From Euryarchaeota archaeon UBA259 (GTDB lineage: Archaea > Thermoplasmatota > Poseidoniia > Poseidoniales > Poseidoniaceae): DNA of 49,939 nucleotides. The translations under genes were made by a program, and so were the position numbers. Below, piece after piece: positions 1 through 9,342 of this stretch. Position 1 is the stretch's first letter, and every line of letters begins with the position of its first letter. The stretch lies in NCBI GenBank assembly GCA_002506275.1, contig DAXG01000001.1, positions 1 to 49,939 on the forward strand, in the 5' to 3' direction. Under the pieces are notes generated by a model. That model did no database searches. It saw only the letters and a program-made list of their open reading frames with translations, and was not told where the DNA came from.

Positions 1-747
1 ATAGTGGTTTTCGAGAAGAGTTTGGCAGAGCGATGAAAGCATATTGCCGTCACCAATCGATTCGTCATCAAGCGATAAAACTCGGCACGCCCCAGTACCA
101 CTTCCAAGGGTTATTATTTCGGAAGCACGTGCTACCAGCCTTTCATTGAGTCTTCCATGTTGGACCGGTATGCCGGCATTTTGCAGTTGTTGGGACAGGA
201 TTTCAAACGTTATGCTTTCCACTCCACCTTCATTGTGCGCAGCAACCCATGCTACACCGTCTTCATCGAGGACAACGGGCAAAGCCCGGTCTGCATCGAC
301 GATGGCGTAGTCGTGTACCAGCAAGGCGACATCGACTCCTTTCTTTTCCGCATCGTGTCGAGCATCGATATACGCTTGCCAATCTCCATGCTTGGTGCCG
401 TTTACTTTACTTGACCATCTTGGAGCCTCTACAGTGATGGCATCAACTTCCTCATTTCGGAAATCAATACTTCGAGAATCGACGCTCAGCTCTCCATCTT
501 GTGTGCACTTGATTTTTACCAACAACTTCGGTTCATGGGATTGAGTCGTTTTTTTCAAGGAACGCTCCTGTTGAAGCAGCGTTTCAAGTTGTTGAGGCAT
601 GTTTTCAGGTAATTCGATACGCAGTAGTTTGGCATGTTCTGTCAGCCTTGCTAAATGGAGATGCCAATCAGCAAGAGCGAACTCTCCGTCCCATAAAGCG
701 GTGGTAAATACCTCGCTGCGCGGGCCAGCCGACCTATCCAGACTCAT
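1..747 (-). CDS. Class IV aminotransferase-like protein (partial, C-terminus off the window)
   Basis: The open frame starts at the ATG at 747 and runs without a stop to base 1, so 249 residues are visible and the C-terminus is missing. The N-terminal FTTALWDG followed by HLHLARL matches the opening of fold-type IV PLP enzymes (branched-chain aminotransferase, aminodeoxychorismate lyase). GTKHGDWQAY near residues 117-126 matches the block carrying the PLP lysine (K119), and GVDVALLVHDYAIVDADRA matches the following cofactor block. In that block the usual Glu plus Ser/Thr-Asn signature (E-x-x-x-S-N) is replaced by DADRALP, so substrate or activity may be altered. It starts 9 bases after the stop of the giant surface protein and is probably co-transcribed with it. 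The family is fairly secure; the choice between PabC-like, IlvE-like or a non-standard enzyme is not. Confidence 0.72.
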   Translation of the reverse strand, partial: MSLDRSAGPRSEVFTTALWDGEFALADWHLHLARLTEHAKLLRIELPENMPQQLETLLQQERSLKKTTQSHEPKLLVKIKCTQDGELSVDSRSIDFRNEEVDAITVEAPRWSSKVNGTKHGDWQAYIDARHDAEKKGVDVALLVHDYAIVDADRALPVVLDEDGVAWVAAHNEGGVESITFEILSQQLQNAGIPVQHGRLNERLVARASEIITLGSGTGACRVLSLDDESIGDGNMLSSLCQTLLENHY

Positions 748-756
748 TGACACGCC

Positions 757-3700
757 TCAAAGTAGGTCATCCAAGAATGAGGTATCAATGCTTGCTTGAG
801 GCAGTTGCGGGGCGTTTGGCTCTGCAAGGTCATTGAGCAATGCATTGTTTTGTGCAGGTTGCATGACGGGTTGTGAGGTTTGGTATGCAGGTCTTCCATA
901 GAGGTCTTGGTTTTCGATTCTTTGAGCGGCCGCATAGATATCGTTCGCTTGTCCTTGGCGAACACTCGCAGCAGGTGCTGTTGGCATTGGCGGTGGAGCA
1001 ACTGGAGCGCCAAATGAATCCCAATCGTCGTTCTGTATACCCCATGTTGCTTCTTGCAGCTCAAGTGTGCGGTTACGGCTCTTTTGTCCGCCTCGTGAGC
1101 GAACAATGGCTACAAGCAAGAGAAGAGCAACAGCCAGCAGACCAGCCGCCAGTAGGTTTGGAGTGGTCAAAAGCGAGGAGAAGTCATTTTCATTGGCTGA
1201 ATCTTGACCATCGCCGTTTTGTGTGTCTTTGCCGAAAACGTCGAGCATGACCGTGTTCACTTCCTCTCTTTCGAACAGGTCGTCAAACGGAGTTACTGCG
1301 ACATACCATGCTGAAGTATTCTTGAGGAGTTGGTAATTGCTGGGCGTGATCAAGAACGAGTTCGATGCTTTCACTTCAACTACGAAGTCCGCATCTTCAA
1401 TCGTATCGAAATCAATGTCTGAAATGTAGATGCGATATCCACGAACTGTTGATTCTGCAGAATGCGTCCATTCAACCAAGATATTCTTTTCATCGTTCCA
1501 TGTGAGCGATATGTCCTCAATCTCGTCAAGGTACCCGCCAAGGTCATCCACGCCATCATCGACCGATTGGGCAGAAACACTCACGAGATTTATTTCTTGT
1601 GCGTTTCCAGCGGTATCTCTGACAACAACAGCGGCCCAAATTTCCTGTCCAGCAATCACCGGAGTATCGCCGGCGACCACTTCGATGGTGAGTGGCAATT
1701 CTGGTAATCGTGAGAGAACAGCAACTGGTGTGGCAGGGCCCGTACTTCCCATGCCAACCGCATCAAACGACCATGTGGCGGCATAGACTTCGTAGTTTGC
1801 GACATCGCTCTCATTGCTGAGTTCAAAGTCGAGCAGAAGGGCGCCACCGCCATCGTTTGGACGGTCATACAGTTCGAGTGCATCAAGCGGCGCAGGCGCA
1901 ACAACATCTTGCAAATTGTCGATTGGTACCACTGTAGCTTGTGGAAGTTCGGTGAGGTGAACATTTCCAGCAAGGTCATGAACGGTGACAACAACATAGA
2001 GTTCTACGCCAGGTTTGATAATTTGAGGTGTAGCATCAACGATTGAATCTCCGCCGTACAAAGCAGTGGATATCGAGAGTTCGATTGGGTTGTACTCTTC
2101 ATCAATCCATTGTTTATTGATTTTCAAACAGGCACACTTTGTATCATCATCGCCAAAGGCAGCCCATGCCACTGAAAGGTCAGCAAGGGGTTTGTCAGCA
2201 GCCCAAACAATGTAGTGAGAGAAGTCATCAGCATCAGAAATCGACCAAATGACGTCAATGGCTGTACCGTCATCGTCGGGATGGTCAAAGGCATTCACCG
2301 TTCCAACTCTGTCTGGCACCGAACCGGTTCCAGCGGTGTTACGCAGTGGGGTGACTTGAACAAGTTCGACATCGACGAGGTTTGCGTTTAGCCAGTCATC
2401 GTAGGCAACGATGCCGACGTAGTACGCTTGACCATCCTGGAGTGCAACACCATCGACACTGGTTACCGTAGTCGATGTTTCCGCACAATCATCAATGATT
2501 TTCGCTTGGCTGAATTCATCACCTTCAACCGAGGCTGATGGTATCGATTCACCATCAAAATTACCAGTTGACATACGGATGTAGATGGCGTAGAATGTAC
2601 AATCTTCTGCCGTGTTTGCGTCCCATGAAACTGTGATTCGACCGCCGTCATCGTCAGGTGTGTCAATTGCCTCGACGTTGACCATTTTTGGAGGAGCAGT
2701 ATTGTCGTTCAAGCCACCGGTTGGGACGACTGGCCCGATGATGAGAGGATTCATCAGATCTTCTTGTCCTGATTCATCAACGCAGGTCAATCCAAGCCAG
2801 TACGGTTGTCCAGCGTCCAGTGAGAGGACAGTCATGTTGCCTTCTTCTTTCATTATCTCTTCTTCTACGGGCAGTCCAAGGAGGTCGGTCATTGGGTTTG
2901 TTGATGTGTAAATTATGGTGCTGGCAAGGTCGAGGGATGTACAACGTGCCCATTCAATCTCTAAGTCCCCGTCTGCTCCACCATCGTGCGGTCCTGCAAT
3001 AGCCCATGCAGGTGAGAGTGGGATTTCGTTGCTTGGAGAGGCTGGGCCCAAAACTGGAGATGGTGTGCCGAGGTGCCCATCATCGTATTCGACCACGATT
3101 ACAGCATAGTATTCTTCACCATCAACGAGAGGTTGGCCGTTGGCCGTAGTTACTTCGTTCGAGAGTCTACTGTGGAGTGAGATGGCTTTGTCTATGGTTC
3201 GACCTGCTAAGTCGTCAGCCGTAAGTGCGAGTCCAGTTTCGCTCTCGAAGGGCCCTTCATTGACATAGACGAGATAGCGGGCAAAATTGTCGTCATGGAC
3301 GAGCGACCAGTTTGCAAGTAATGCGCCACCTCCATCGTCCGGACGGTCGATCAAACCTGTCAGTGTAATCGGAGTTTCGGTGCGGACATAGTCGTAGATG
3401 AGGCGAACCTGCATTGAACCGTTTGATGGAGAATACAACGACAGTTGTAAGAACTGTGTTCCATTCACAATGACTCCATTTTGAACAGCGAGCTGGAGGC
3501 TTGTTTCAAAGTCGGGATTGTTGTTGAGTTCTATGGTTGCGTTGTATTTGAGACTCTTTGACTGGGCCCATGTTGCAGCGTTGTTCACTGGCGAGGTAAA
3601 CGCAAGCGGGACGGTTTGGAACAGGATTCCATTCGTCCCAACAACGCCTTGAGTTGAATCTAAGGAGACCGTAGAATCGAGGTCGGCCAGCGTGATGCTC

Positions 3701-6700
3701 ATGCCGGGGTTGGTCAGGTCTGAAATGTCTTGAGACGCAAGATTGAATCCGACGTTCAGAGGGTTAGCGTATCGAACTGAAATCCGGTCAACCTCTGTGT
3801 ATTGGGCATTGTTTTGGTATCCAAACATTCCATTGGCATCGGTTGTTAGCCAGATGTAATCGGATGAAAGGGTGCCTCCAGTGAGTTCGGGCATGGAAAT
3901 CATCTTGATGTTCGGGTGAGTGTTTGTTCGGGCTTCGATTATGGACACACCGCTTCCACCAAAGACCAAAACATGCTCGCCGTCGCTTACCATCTTTTCA
4001 ACTGGCCAGCCAAAGATTTGGAAGGAGGAAATTCCGCTTTCGAAGAAGTTTGAACTGCTGTTCCAGTGAACCATAGGTCCAATGTCAGTCGCTACATGTA
4101 TGCCCCAATAATCGCTCGCTAGAGCATCGACATTGTTTGAAGGCAGTTGGTCAAATTCGTGCCCTATGATGTCACCTGAGGTCAATCCGATGGTCGTTAC
4201 AGCAGGTCGTTCGTTACCAGCTCCATCGTGACCGATGAACAATGTGGTCTCGCTGAACACAGTTCCGTCGCTGTTGGTGACGGTATTCACGGCAGAGGTC
4301 AACGACATTGTCGAAGTCCCCATCAGCCCAGAAACTGAAGTGTAAACAATCGTGTTGTTCGTTGTAAGATCCATTCTAGCAAGTCCGGCTCGCGTAGCCA
4401 TCCACAGATAGTTCCCCTCGACCAGCACATCTTCGACGAGGTTTGTTGGAAGGCCGTCTGCAGCGGTGAGTGGGTTTAACCAATCAGCAGCAGCATAATC
4501 CCATCGCCCTACACCGCCGTTGGTGGCAATGTAAAGCACATCTGTAGTTGCAGCGAAGTTATTCACTGCGTTTGAAGGAAGGCCGCCGATGAGTTTTCCG
4601 TTACCGTAGCCCGTTTGGATGTCATAGAGTTGAACACCAGGAGCGGAACCGCCGCTCCCCATCAATCCAAGAACAAGGGTTGTTCCATCACGAACCATTC
4701 CATCGAGATTGTTGTGCAAACCTCCGCTGAGTCGTGTAACTGCTCCGGTCAAAGTATCGAGTTTGTACAGGCCGGTTGGAGATGTAGAAATGTACAAATC
4801 CGTACCTATCAGTTCAGCGTCTTGGGCTTTGCTGTTTGCAGCCATTATCCATCCATCTTGCCAGAGGATCGAACCGTCTGACTGACGTTCACCTTGGAGG
4901 AGTCCGGCGCCGCTGGGTTGCCCAAAGCCGGTTGAGGTTGCGATTGTTCCTGCAGTGGTTACCCACAGGTGAGTACTGTTGCCGGTCATTGTGGTGACTT
5001 GACCACTGGCCAGTCCCGGAAGTGACGCAATGGTATTCTGGCCAAGTGGACTAATGGTAAGCACCTTACTGAATCCAGAAGAGCTGCCTGCTTGACCGAT
5101 GAGCCACTGGTTGTTGACTCGTTGGAAGGAGGTGACTGATGAACCTGCTCCGTTGACGCTGGCTTGGGCATTTGAGTTACCTGATGTAGCAATGGTTGTG
5201 TAACCGCCACCGATGATGTTGTCGCCGTTTGTCCCTAGCCCATGGCCAAGAACAAGTTGTCCATTGGCGTAGTCCATTGCATCCCACCAAACTCGATCGC
5301 TTGGAAGGTTATTTGTTGCCGTCGTAATAGGGGTCAGCCAAGTTCCAGAAGAATACCCATACTTCATGATGTCAGCATCATCTTCGTAGAAGGCAACGTA
5401 AAGCGTGTCTGTAGCGTCACAAGCAACTCCAGAAACTTCACCTTCCCCTAAGTCTGTTCGTGTGAACGAACCTACAAAGGTGTCATTCGCCATATCCAGA
5501 CGGGCAACGCCGCCGTTGTTGGCATAAATTCCAATGTGGAGCAGTCCGCCGCATTCCGCCATAGATATAGGATATCCACCGGGCGTTCCACCGCTTCCCA
5601 TGGAGTACTGAGACCATGTATTTCCGTTCCAGTGGGAAACAGAACCGCCTTGGAATTGTCCAAATCCACTGACATCACCGCCACCGACAACAAGATTTGT
5701 GCCGTCGGTCCACAGTTCATAGATTCGGGAGCCCGCATTGTTCGGGAGTCCGTTTCCTTCCTCCCACAATGAGAGCCACTGGTCACTTGTCTGGTTGTAT
5801 CGGGCAACCCCGTCTTCAGTTGCGAAAAGAACTTCTCCGTTGTATTCGAGGATTTCCCGGATTGGGAAGTTGAAGTCATCATCGTCCCATTCGCCGAGTA
5901 CTGTTCCGTTTGCTGCCATGTACTGGAGCGAGTTTTCGCCCCACGCAACCCACATGTTTCCGTTCGAGGATTGGTAGGCAGTAACCCGGTCAACTTGCCC
6001 GATTGGGAGTATGTTGTCGCCCCATGTGTTGTTGATCGTGTCCCATTGAGCAATACCGCCAGAGCCATCAACTTGCCACCAGTTCTGTGAGGCGATGCTG
6101 ATCATAATCATGTCACCAACCAGGCTCATTCCATTGACATCGCCGTTGTTCTGGCCAATTTGTGCACCAGCATCCAAAGCAGAAAGTGCAGTGAAATTCT
6201 GAGCATTAAACCGGTACAGGTTATCACTGCTGGTTCCATCATGGTAATACATGATATCTCCTTTCAGAATCATGTCGAGAGGGTCGCCATTTCCAGCAAA
6301 CAAACTGCTTGATTTCTCGATATCATACACTTCGTTTCCGGTTGTTGCATTGAGTAGCTGGAAGCCATCAGCGCCCCCGACCCATATCAAATTCGGATTA
6401 ATATCGGGGGAGAGTGCAGTTGCATCCTCGTTCCCGTTATCCAATACATTGTCATCGGTCCACAAAGTGAGCCAAGCGTTGTTAGGAATGTCATAACGGG
6501 CGATTCCGATACCGTCTAGAGCGATGAAAGCCACATCTCCAACCACTGCAACTGGGGCGTTCTGGGTTTGTTCTCCAGCCTCCCAAGTTCCGATAACATC
6601 GTATGGAGAGGCCGAAATGATGCCAACACCCGAATTCGTACCGCCGTAGATATAGCCGTAGGAATCAGCTTCTACCGAGTAGGTGGCCCAATTAGGCATT

Positions 6701-9105
6701 CCGTCGTATACGTTGAGGCACTCGTTGATTCCCAATGTAGCAATGCTGTACTTACATACGCCGATATTGGTCGCTGCATAGAGGCTACCGCCTGAGATGC
6801 TGGAAACGGCTACGAAGTCGAAAAACTGTTGAGGGCGTGTGTCCCAAGAAGAACCTTGACCGAACGTCGTCATTTGGTTTCCGTCCCATTTTCTCGCACC
6901 TTGTTGCGTTCCAATGTAGAGGTTGAAACCGTCGGATTCAAGAGCGTAAATGTTGTCACTAGGGAGTGAACTTGTTGCGGAACCTTGGCCAGGGTTATTG
7001 CTAGCCGCAGTGAGCGGAATCATCAATTCGCCCGTAGACATATCTTTACGAGCCACGCCGTATCCGGGGATTCCGAAGTAAAGTATGTCGCCAATAACGG
7101 ATATAGGGACATTATCTGCCCCGTTTACTCCGGTTGAAATCCACGGAGTTAGCCACGACTCATTGGTGAGTTCGTATCTAAGGACGCCGCTGTCATCTGT
7201 CGCAAGGTGAACCGTATTGCTGAAAAGAGCGAGGTCTACGGCCGCATAATCGTATTGTTCGACTGCCGGAAGGCTGGCGCCGTCCAACTCCACCACCAGC
7301 ATTTCACCTTCGCCCGAGATTGCAACGGCGTGTGTTCCGTCTGAATCGACACGAATCACTTCATCTTGATTCAAATCGGTATTTGCTGAGTTCCATGTTT
7401 GGAGTAAGCTACCGTTGCTGTGCATCTTGTGAAGCCCACTTTCCGAAGCGATGAAGACATGAGAGCCATCGTTCATCAACTGGTTGACCGTTGTTCCAAG
7501 GTAAATTGGTTGGAGCCAGCGAGAGGCTTGGCTATCAAATCGATTCATGTAATCATCGGCAGCAACGAAGACCACGCCGTTGAGTTCTGTAGCGTCTTGC
7601 ATGCTTGATGAAGTGGGCCCGCTACCAATCAGGAGTGTTCCAGTTTGAGTAAGGGCAGGATTTGGAGTCAGTTCGGCAAATGAACCGAAGCCGTTTCCAA
7701 GCAACAGCAGTTCGGATGTCGGCGCCCTATCCCCGATCGCTGGCCAAACAATCAAGTCACTTCCATCACCGGTTAGGCCGAAATTTGAAATCACTTGTGA
7801 ACTGGTGAACACGCCGCTTGTTGTGTCGTAAATGTGCAGTGTGTCACCGCTAAGAATGAACAAGTACACCCCAGAGCGAGCCATGCCGTTGATTGAATTA
7901 CTGGCAAGCCAATTTCCATCGGTCCACGTCGAGAGCCAAAATCCAGAATTCCAATCGTAACGAGCTAATCCGCTGTCAGGAGAGGCGAATAGGATTTGGT
8001 TTCCGGATACCATCATCTCAACAATTTCGTCAGAGTGAAGAGAGTTCGCTGTCGACCATGTCGAAAGGGCGGAACCGGAATTGAGGTCCCACCGAACAAC
8101 TCCTTCATCATCAAATGAAACATAGAGTACGCCGTTTACTTCAGCGATGTCCAGCGCTTTCCCTGAGGTAAGTTTCGTCATTGGGAAAGTCCAATTTAGT
8201 CCGTCCCATTGTGCAATTCCGTTTTCATAAGCAGCGTAAACGAATCCATTTGAAGCAAGGTAAAACACATCATAACTCGGTTGAGATGAAGACTCGGGCC
8301 AGAAGGTCGGAGCTGTTAGACCGCTCTGCTCACTTGTATCGTCGAGCGAATATGCGGAGAACCCGTCTTCTCCAGAGAGAATGTGAAGTAGATTATTGGA
8401 TGTATCAATGACGAGATCTCGAATATCTGAATCCATTTCCATAATATCAATTACAATCGGGTCATTCGAATAATCCAAAGTCATGAGCGAATTGTCGATT
8501 GCGAGGTACATTCGACCGTCTTGTGGATGGATTGCAGTCGCCGTTATGCGCAGTTCAAGCGGGGCCAGAGCCACGACCGGGTCGACCGGTGCGAGTGCTT
8601 CGATGACCAGTTCGGTAATTTCAGCATCCGAAGGCAATGTCCAAGTTGCACCTGAGTCACTGTTCGGGCTTAGGCGGCCTGAGTAAGGGTTCGGGCCCGT
8701 AAAACTGTCTTGAGAACCAAGCATTCCAAGGCCTCTCCAGTCCAACAGGTTGACGCCTATGTCACTGGCAATAAGCATCGGTTCTTCGATCATGAGGCCG
8801 TCGCTCCCATCGACTCGCACTTGGAACGATACATTCGACAACTCGGCACCTGGAGCGAACTCAAGCGTCCAATCCGCAGTGGCTTGGTTAGGGCTGCCGG
8901 GTGATGCGCCTGTCGCATCCAATTGCACCCATCCGGTGTCGTTACTGCCTTCTTGAGGCCATATTGTGTCAACCGCTGACTCATGGGCTGAAACACCAGA
9001 AAAAGTAAGGATTGGAGCTGCAGAAGAGAGCAGCATGAGAATGACCAGCAGCAGCGCTCTGCGAGTGTCGCGCTGGGGGGGCTTTACGTTCGAGTCGCTC
9101 CTCAT
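757..9105 (-). CDS. Giant anchored surface protein with propeller repeats and FN3-like domains
   Basis: This 2782-residue protein begins with a basic N-terminus and hydrophobic segment (about residues 15-40, ending SGVSAHES), a signal peptide. From about residue 180 to 1750 it holds many repeats of the two-component-regulator-propeller type, for example LPSDNIYALESDG, LPTNLVEDVLVEGNYLW and LYIATNGGVGRWD, which suggests several beta-propellers in series. About residues 1990-2600 contain around five FN3-like domains marked by a recurring D-x-PDDGGG motif followed by a V-x-W strand. One hydrophobic helix (about 2645-2668, rich in Leu/Ala/Val) is followed by RSRGGQKSR and a cytoplasmic tail of about 110 residues rich in Pro/Ala/Gln, ending in SFLDDLL. 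The expected topology is type I, with almost the whole chain outside the cell. Ligand and role are unknown; adhesion, polymer binding or cell-wall scaffolding are all possible. The ATG at 9105 is the only start giving a complete signal peptide. Confidence 0.9.
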   Translation of the reverse strand: MRSDSNVKPPQRDTRRALLLVILMLLSSAAPILTFSGVSAHESAVDTIWPQEGSNDTGWVQLDATGASPGSPNQATADWTLEFAPGAELSNVSFQVRVDGSDGLMIEEPMLIASDIGVNLLDWRGLGMLGSQDSFTGPNPYSGRLSPNSDSGATWTLPSDAEITELVIEALAPVDPVVALAPLELRITATAIHPQDGRMYLAIDNSLMTLDYSNDPIVIDIMEMDSDIRDLVIDTSNNLLHILSGEDGFSAYSLDDTSEQSGLTAPTFWPESSSQPSYDVFYLASNGFVYAAYENGIAQWDGLNWTFPMTKLTSGKALDIAEVNGVLYVSFDDEGVVRWDLNSGSALSTWSTANSLHSDEIVEMMVSGNQILFASPDSGLARYDWNSGFWLSTWTDGNWLASNSINGMARSGVYLFILSGDTLHIYDTTSGVFTSSQVISNFGLTGDGSDLIVWPAIGDRAPTSELLLLGNGFGSFAELTPNPALTQTGTLLIGSGPTSSSMQDATELNGVVFVAADDYMNRFDSQASRWLQPIYLGTTVNQLMNDGSHVFIASESGLHKMHSNGSLLQTWNSANTDLNQDEVIRVDSDGTHAVAISGEGEMLVVELDGASLPAVEQYDYAAVDLALFSNTVHLATDDSGVLRYELTNESWLTPWISTGVNGADNVPISVIGDILYFGIPGYGVARKDMSTGELMIPLTAASNNPGQGSATSSLPSDNIYALESDGFNLYIGTQQGARKWDGNQMTTFGQGSSWDTRPQQFFDFVAVSSISGGSLYAATNIGVCKYSIATLGINECLNVYDGMPNWATYSVEADSYGYIYGGTNSGVGIISASPYDVIGTWEAGEQTQNAPVAVVGDVAFIALDGIGIARYDIPNNAWLTLWTDDNVLDNGNEDATALSPDINPNLIWVGGADGFQLLNATTGNEVYDIEKSSSLFAGNGDPLDMILKGDIMYYHDGTSSDNLYRFNAQNFTALSALDAGAQIGQNNGDVNGMSLVGDMIMISIASQNWWQVDGSGGIAQWDTINNTWGDNILPIGQVDRVTAYQSSNGNMWVAWGENSLQYMAANGTVLGEWDDDDFNFPIREILEYNGEVLFATEDGVARYNQTSDQWLSLWEEGNGLPNNAGSRIYELWTDGTNLVVGGGDVSGFGQFQGGSVSHWNGNTWSQYSMGSGGTPGGYPISMAECGGLLHIGIYANNGGVARLDMANDTFVGSFTRTDLGEGEVSGVACDATDTLYVAFYEDDADIMKYGYSSGTWLTPITTATNNLPSDRVWWDAMDYANGQLVLGHGLGTNGDNIIGGGYTTIATSGNSNAQASVNGAGSSVTSFQRVNNQWLIGQAGSSSGFSKVLTISPLGQNTIASLPGLASGQVTTMTGNSTHLWVTTAGTIATSTGFGQPSGAGLLQGERQSDGSILWQDGWIMAANSKAQDAELIGTDLYISTSPTGLYKLDTLTGAVTRLSGGLHNNLDGMVRDGTTLVLGLMGSGGSAPGVQLYDIQTGYGNGKLIGGLPSNAVNNFAATTDVLYIATNGGVGRWDYAAADWLNPLTAADGLPTNLVEDVLVEGNYLWMATRAGLARMDLTTNNTIVYTSVSGLMGTSTMSLTSAVNTVTNSDGTVFSETTLFIGHDGAGNERPAVTTIGLTSGDIIGHEFDQLPSNNVDALASDYWGIHVATDIGPMVHWNSSSNFFESGISSFQIFGWPVEKMVSDGEHVLVFGGSGVSIIEARTNTHPNIKMISMPELTGGTLSSDYIWLTTDANGMFGYQNNAQYTEVDRISVRYANPLNVGFNLASQDISDLTNPGMSITLADLDSTVSLDSTQGVVGTNGILFQTVPLAFTSPVNNAATWAQSKSLKYNATIELNNNPDFETSLQLAVQNGVIVNGTQFLQLSLYSPSNGSMQVRLIYDYVRTETPITLTGLIDRPDDGGGALLANWSLVHDDNFARYLVYVNEGPFESETGLALTADDLAGRTIDKAISLHSRLSNEVTTANGQPLVDGEEYYAVIVVEYDDGHLGTPSPVLGPASPSNEIPLSPAWAIAGPHDGGADGDLEIEWARCTSLDLASTIIYTSTNPMTDLLGLPVEEEIMKEEGNMTVLSLDAGQPYWLGLTCVDESGQEDLMNPLIIGPVVPTGGLNDNTAPPKMVNVEAIDTPDDDGGRITVSWDANTAEDCTFYAIYIRMSTGNFDGESIPSASVEGDEFSQAKIIDDCAETSTTVTSVDGVALQDGQAYYVGIVAYDDWLNANLVDVELVQVTPLRNTAGTGSVPDRVGTVNAFDHPDDDGTAIDVIWSISDADDFSHYIVWAADKPLADLSVAWAAFGDDDTKCACLKINKQWIDEEYNPIELSISTALYGGDSIVDATPQIIKPGVELYVVVTVHDLAGNVHLTELPQATVVPIDNLQDVVAPAPLDALELYDRPNDGGGALLLDFELSNESDVANYEVYAATWSFDAVGMGSTGPATPVAVLSRLPELPLTIEVVAGDTPVIAGQEIWAAVVVRDTAGNAQEINLVSVSAQSVDDGVDDLGGYLDEIEDISLTWNDEKNILVEWTHSAESTVRGYRIYISDIDFDTIEDADFVVEVKASNSFLITPSNYQLLKNTSAWYVAVTPFDDLFEREEVNTVMLDVFGKDTQNGDGQDSANENDFSSLLTTPNLLAAGLLAVALLLLVAIVRSRGGQKSRNRTLELQEATWGIQNDDWDSFGAPVAPPPMPTAPAASVRQGQANDIYAAAQRIENQDLYGRPAYQTSQPVMQPAQNNALLNDLAEPNAPQLPQASIDTSFLDDLL

Positions 9106-9342
9106 GAGAAACCTTCGTTGTTTTGGGGTATTTGAACGCGCCCCTTCGTCGTGTGAAAAATAACCAATACATACGCCAAAAAATCGGTAATTTCAGCCTT
9201 TTTTAGACCTTTTTTAGCCAATACCAGGCGAGTCGAAATTTCGTTTTTCGAAAACAAACAATACGGTTCGAAACAGGGTTGTAGAGCCCCATTCCACGCA
9301 ACACTCAAACCTAAGACCTCCTTCGTTGTACAAGGTATTACC
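9106..9342. promoter_or_regulatory. Divergent intergenic region between the giant surface protein and malic enzyme
   Basis: These 237 bases separate two divergently transcribed genes and should hold both promoters. They are AT-rich, with homopolymer runs around 9178-9215. On the minus strand a GGTTATTTTTC stretch near 9151-9161 lies about 50 bases before the surface-protein ATG and could be its TATA region. I see no convincing TATA element for the malic enzyme gene, and no RNA gene. Confidence 0.35.

Noticed and set aside
5472..6071. A 199-residue minus-strand frame inside the giant surface protein gene
   Set aside because: It is an alternative frame of the repeat region and has no start signal or known motif.
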